Assembly: GCA_050736615.1 (NCBI GenBank)
Contig: JBOHWL010000112.1
Span: 1 to 6,043, forward strand
Length of the DNA: 6,043 nt
Source: JBOHWJ01 sp050736615
Lineage (GTDB): Bacteria; Desulfobacterota; Binatia; Binatales; Binataceae
Reading direction: 5' to 3'
This document shows, one piece after another, positions 5,552 to 6,043 of the stretch. How positions within the stretch are numbered: the stretch's first letter is position 1; every line of letters begins with the position of its first letter. The translations under genes were made by a program, and so were the position numbers. Under the pieces are notes generated by a model. The model was not told where the DNA came from, did not search any database, and saw nothing but the letters and a program-made list of their open reading frames with translations.

Positions 5552-5935
5552 CTAGTGTTTGCGCCTGCGTGGCCGTTTTGGCGGTTCGACCTGGCCAGCC
5601 AGGTTGGCGGAGAAGCCGGCGCGGGCGAGCAGATCGACGAACCGCGACGTGTCCATGTCCGCCACGGCGCATGCGAGTTCATGCTTCATCGCGGCGTAAT
5701 CGTGGGTCTGCTTGAGCCTCCGGATGAGCGGCTTGACCATCGGCGCCAGCGCCGCATCCGACTCATCACGCAATTTCTCGACGAACCGATCTATCGCGGC
5801 TTCGGCTTCGCCGAATTGATCTCGTCGGAAGATGCGCAAGTAGCAGTCGACGCGCTCAATAATCGCGAAGCCGGCGGCCGTGCAATCCGGGTAGAGATCG
5901 CCCAGGTGCGCGAGCCCAGATAGCGCCGCGCGGCG
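5552..5935 (-). pseudogene. C-terminal fragment of a Mu gp29-like (DUF935) phage portal protein
   Basis: The frame is open from a TAG at 5938-5936 to the TAG at 5554-5552. The last ~90 residues read like the end of the Mu gp29-like portal family: 'EAEAAIDRFVEKL', 'DAALAPMVKPLIRRLKQ', 'DYAAMKHELACAVADMD', then 'FVDLLARAGFSANLAGQ' and a basic tail. In that family this tail follows a long portal body (about 500 residues in total), which is absent here. The first ~32 residues (5840-5935) are not recognisably portal sequence, and the DNA just upstream is the GAGCGA-type repeat. The only in-frame start I see is TTG at 5839, with no clear ribosome site, so translation is doubtful. The portal forms the dodecameric DNA entry ring of the phage head and normally precedes MuF, as here. 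The assignment comes from pattern and gene order; a small unrelated protein is the alternative. Confidence 0.62.
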
Positions 5936-5943
5936 CTAGTGGA

Positions 5944-5985
5944 GCGGAGCGAAACGAGCAAACGAGTCCGCGAGGCGCGTTCAAG
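5944..5985 (+). repeat. GAGCGA-rich dispersed repeat, copy C
   Basis: The plus strand reads GCGGAGCGAAACGAGCAAAC then GAGTCCGCGAGGCGCGTTCAAG. It matches copy A over a 27-nt core with three differences. It lies immediately upstream of the portal fragment, at the point where portal homology is lost. The remaining bases to the window end (5986-6043) continue the GAGCGA-rich character and show no gene. Confidence 0.65.
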
Positions 5986-6043
5986 GATAAGTCTGAGCGA
6001 TGAGGGGGGCGCGAGCGAGCGTGAGGCATGCGCGATGTTGCGG

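Larger units (their letters stand above)
4456..5935 (-). mobile_element. Remnant of a Mu-like prophage head module
   Basis: A portal C-terminal fragment is followed by a MuF gene in the same direction, which is the order of gp29 and gp30 in Mu-like phages. Both are damaged: the portal lacks most of its length, and the MuF gene has a stop and a frameshift. No terminase, protease, major capsid or tail gene is in the window, and the left neighbour is ordinary chromosomal DNA (amidohydrolase, engB). I infer a decayed fragment; the right boundary may lie beyond the window. No attachment site or target duplication was found. Confidence 0.65.

Noticed and set aside
5507..5923. 138-codon plus-strand open frame
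   Set aside because: It is antisense to the portal fragment, whose minus-strand translation has clear helical phage-like sequence.

Overview
This is a high-GC bacterial window in which every convincing gene lies on the minus strand, so the genes are transcribed from the right end towards the left. The protein types suggest an uncultured member of the broad 'deltaproteobacterial'/Binatota-like groups: an amidohydrolase of the type abundant in such genomes, a spore-photoproduct-lyase-like radical SAM protein, and GAGCGA-rich dispersed repeats. This assignment is inference from gene flavour only and is weak.

Layout in transcription order. (1) 4227-5935 is the eroded remnant of a Mu-like prophage head module. 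It starts with the C-terminal piece of a Mu gp29-like (DUF935) portal at 5552-5935. Next comes a paired-hairpin intergenic repeat at 5366-5455. Then follows a MuF-type head morphogenesis gene (4456-5339) whose usual C-terminal half is replaced by what reads as an ADP-ribosyltransferase (ART) toxin domain. That gene carries two lesions: an in-frame TGA at codon 37, where the family normally has Trp, and a one-base frameshift between the ART Arg motif and the STS motif. A small Arg-rich ORF of unknown function (4227-4493) overlaps its end. Copies of a GCGGAGCGA-rich repeat sit at both edges of the remnant and inside it. (2) 3851-4226 is non-coding leader sequence with weak regulatory-looking repeats. 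(3) 2378-3850 encodes a metal-dependent amidohydrolase with a strong Shine-Dalgarno sequence. (4) 1-2327 is a tightly packed run: engB (ribosome-assembly GTPase), a family 2 glycosyltransferase, an unrecognised 180-residue protein, and the start of an SPL-family radical SAM enzyme cut by the window edge. Junctions from engB onward are 1 nt apart or overlap by 7 and 11 nt, implying translational coupling.

The most noteworthy item is the MuF-ART fusion: a phage structural gene with a toxin-like C-terminus, broken as read. If the frameshift and stop are real it is a decaying phage toxin; if they are assembly errors it would be an intact MuF polymorphic toxin of 294 residues with a small overlapping downstream ORF. 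The glycosyltransferase / unknown protein / SPL cassette is the second item, because overlapping frames tie a protein of unknown role to a predicted DNA-repair-type radical SAM enzyme.
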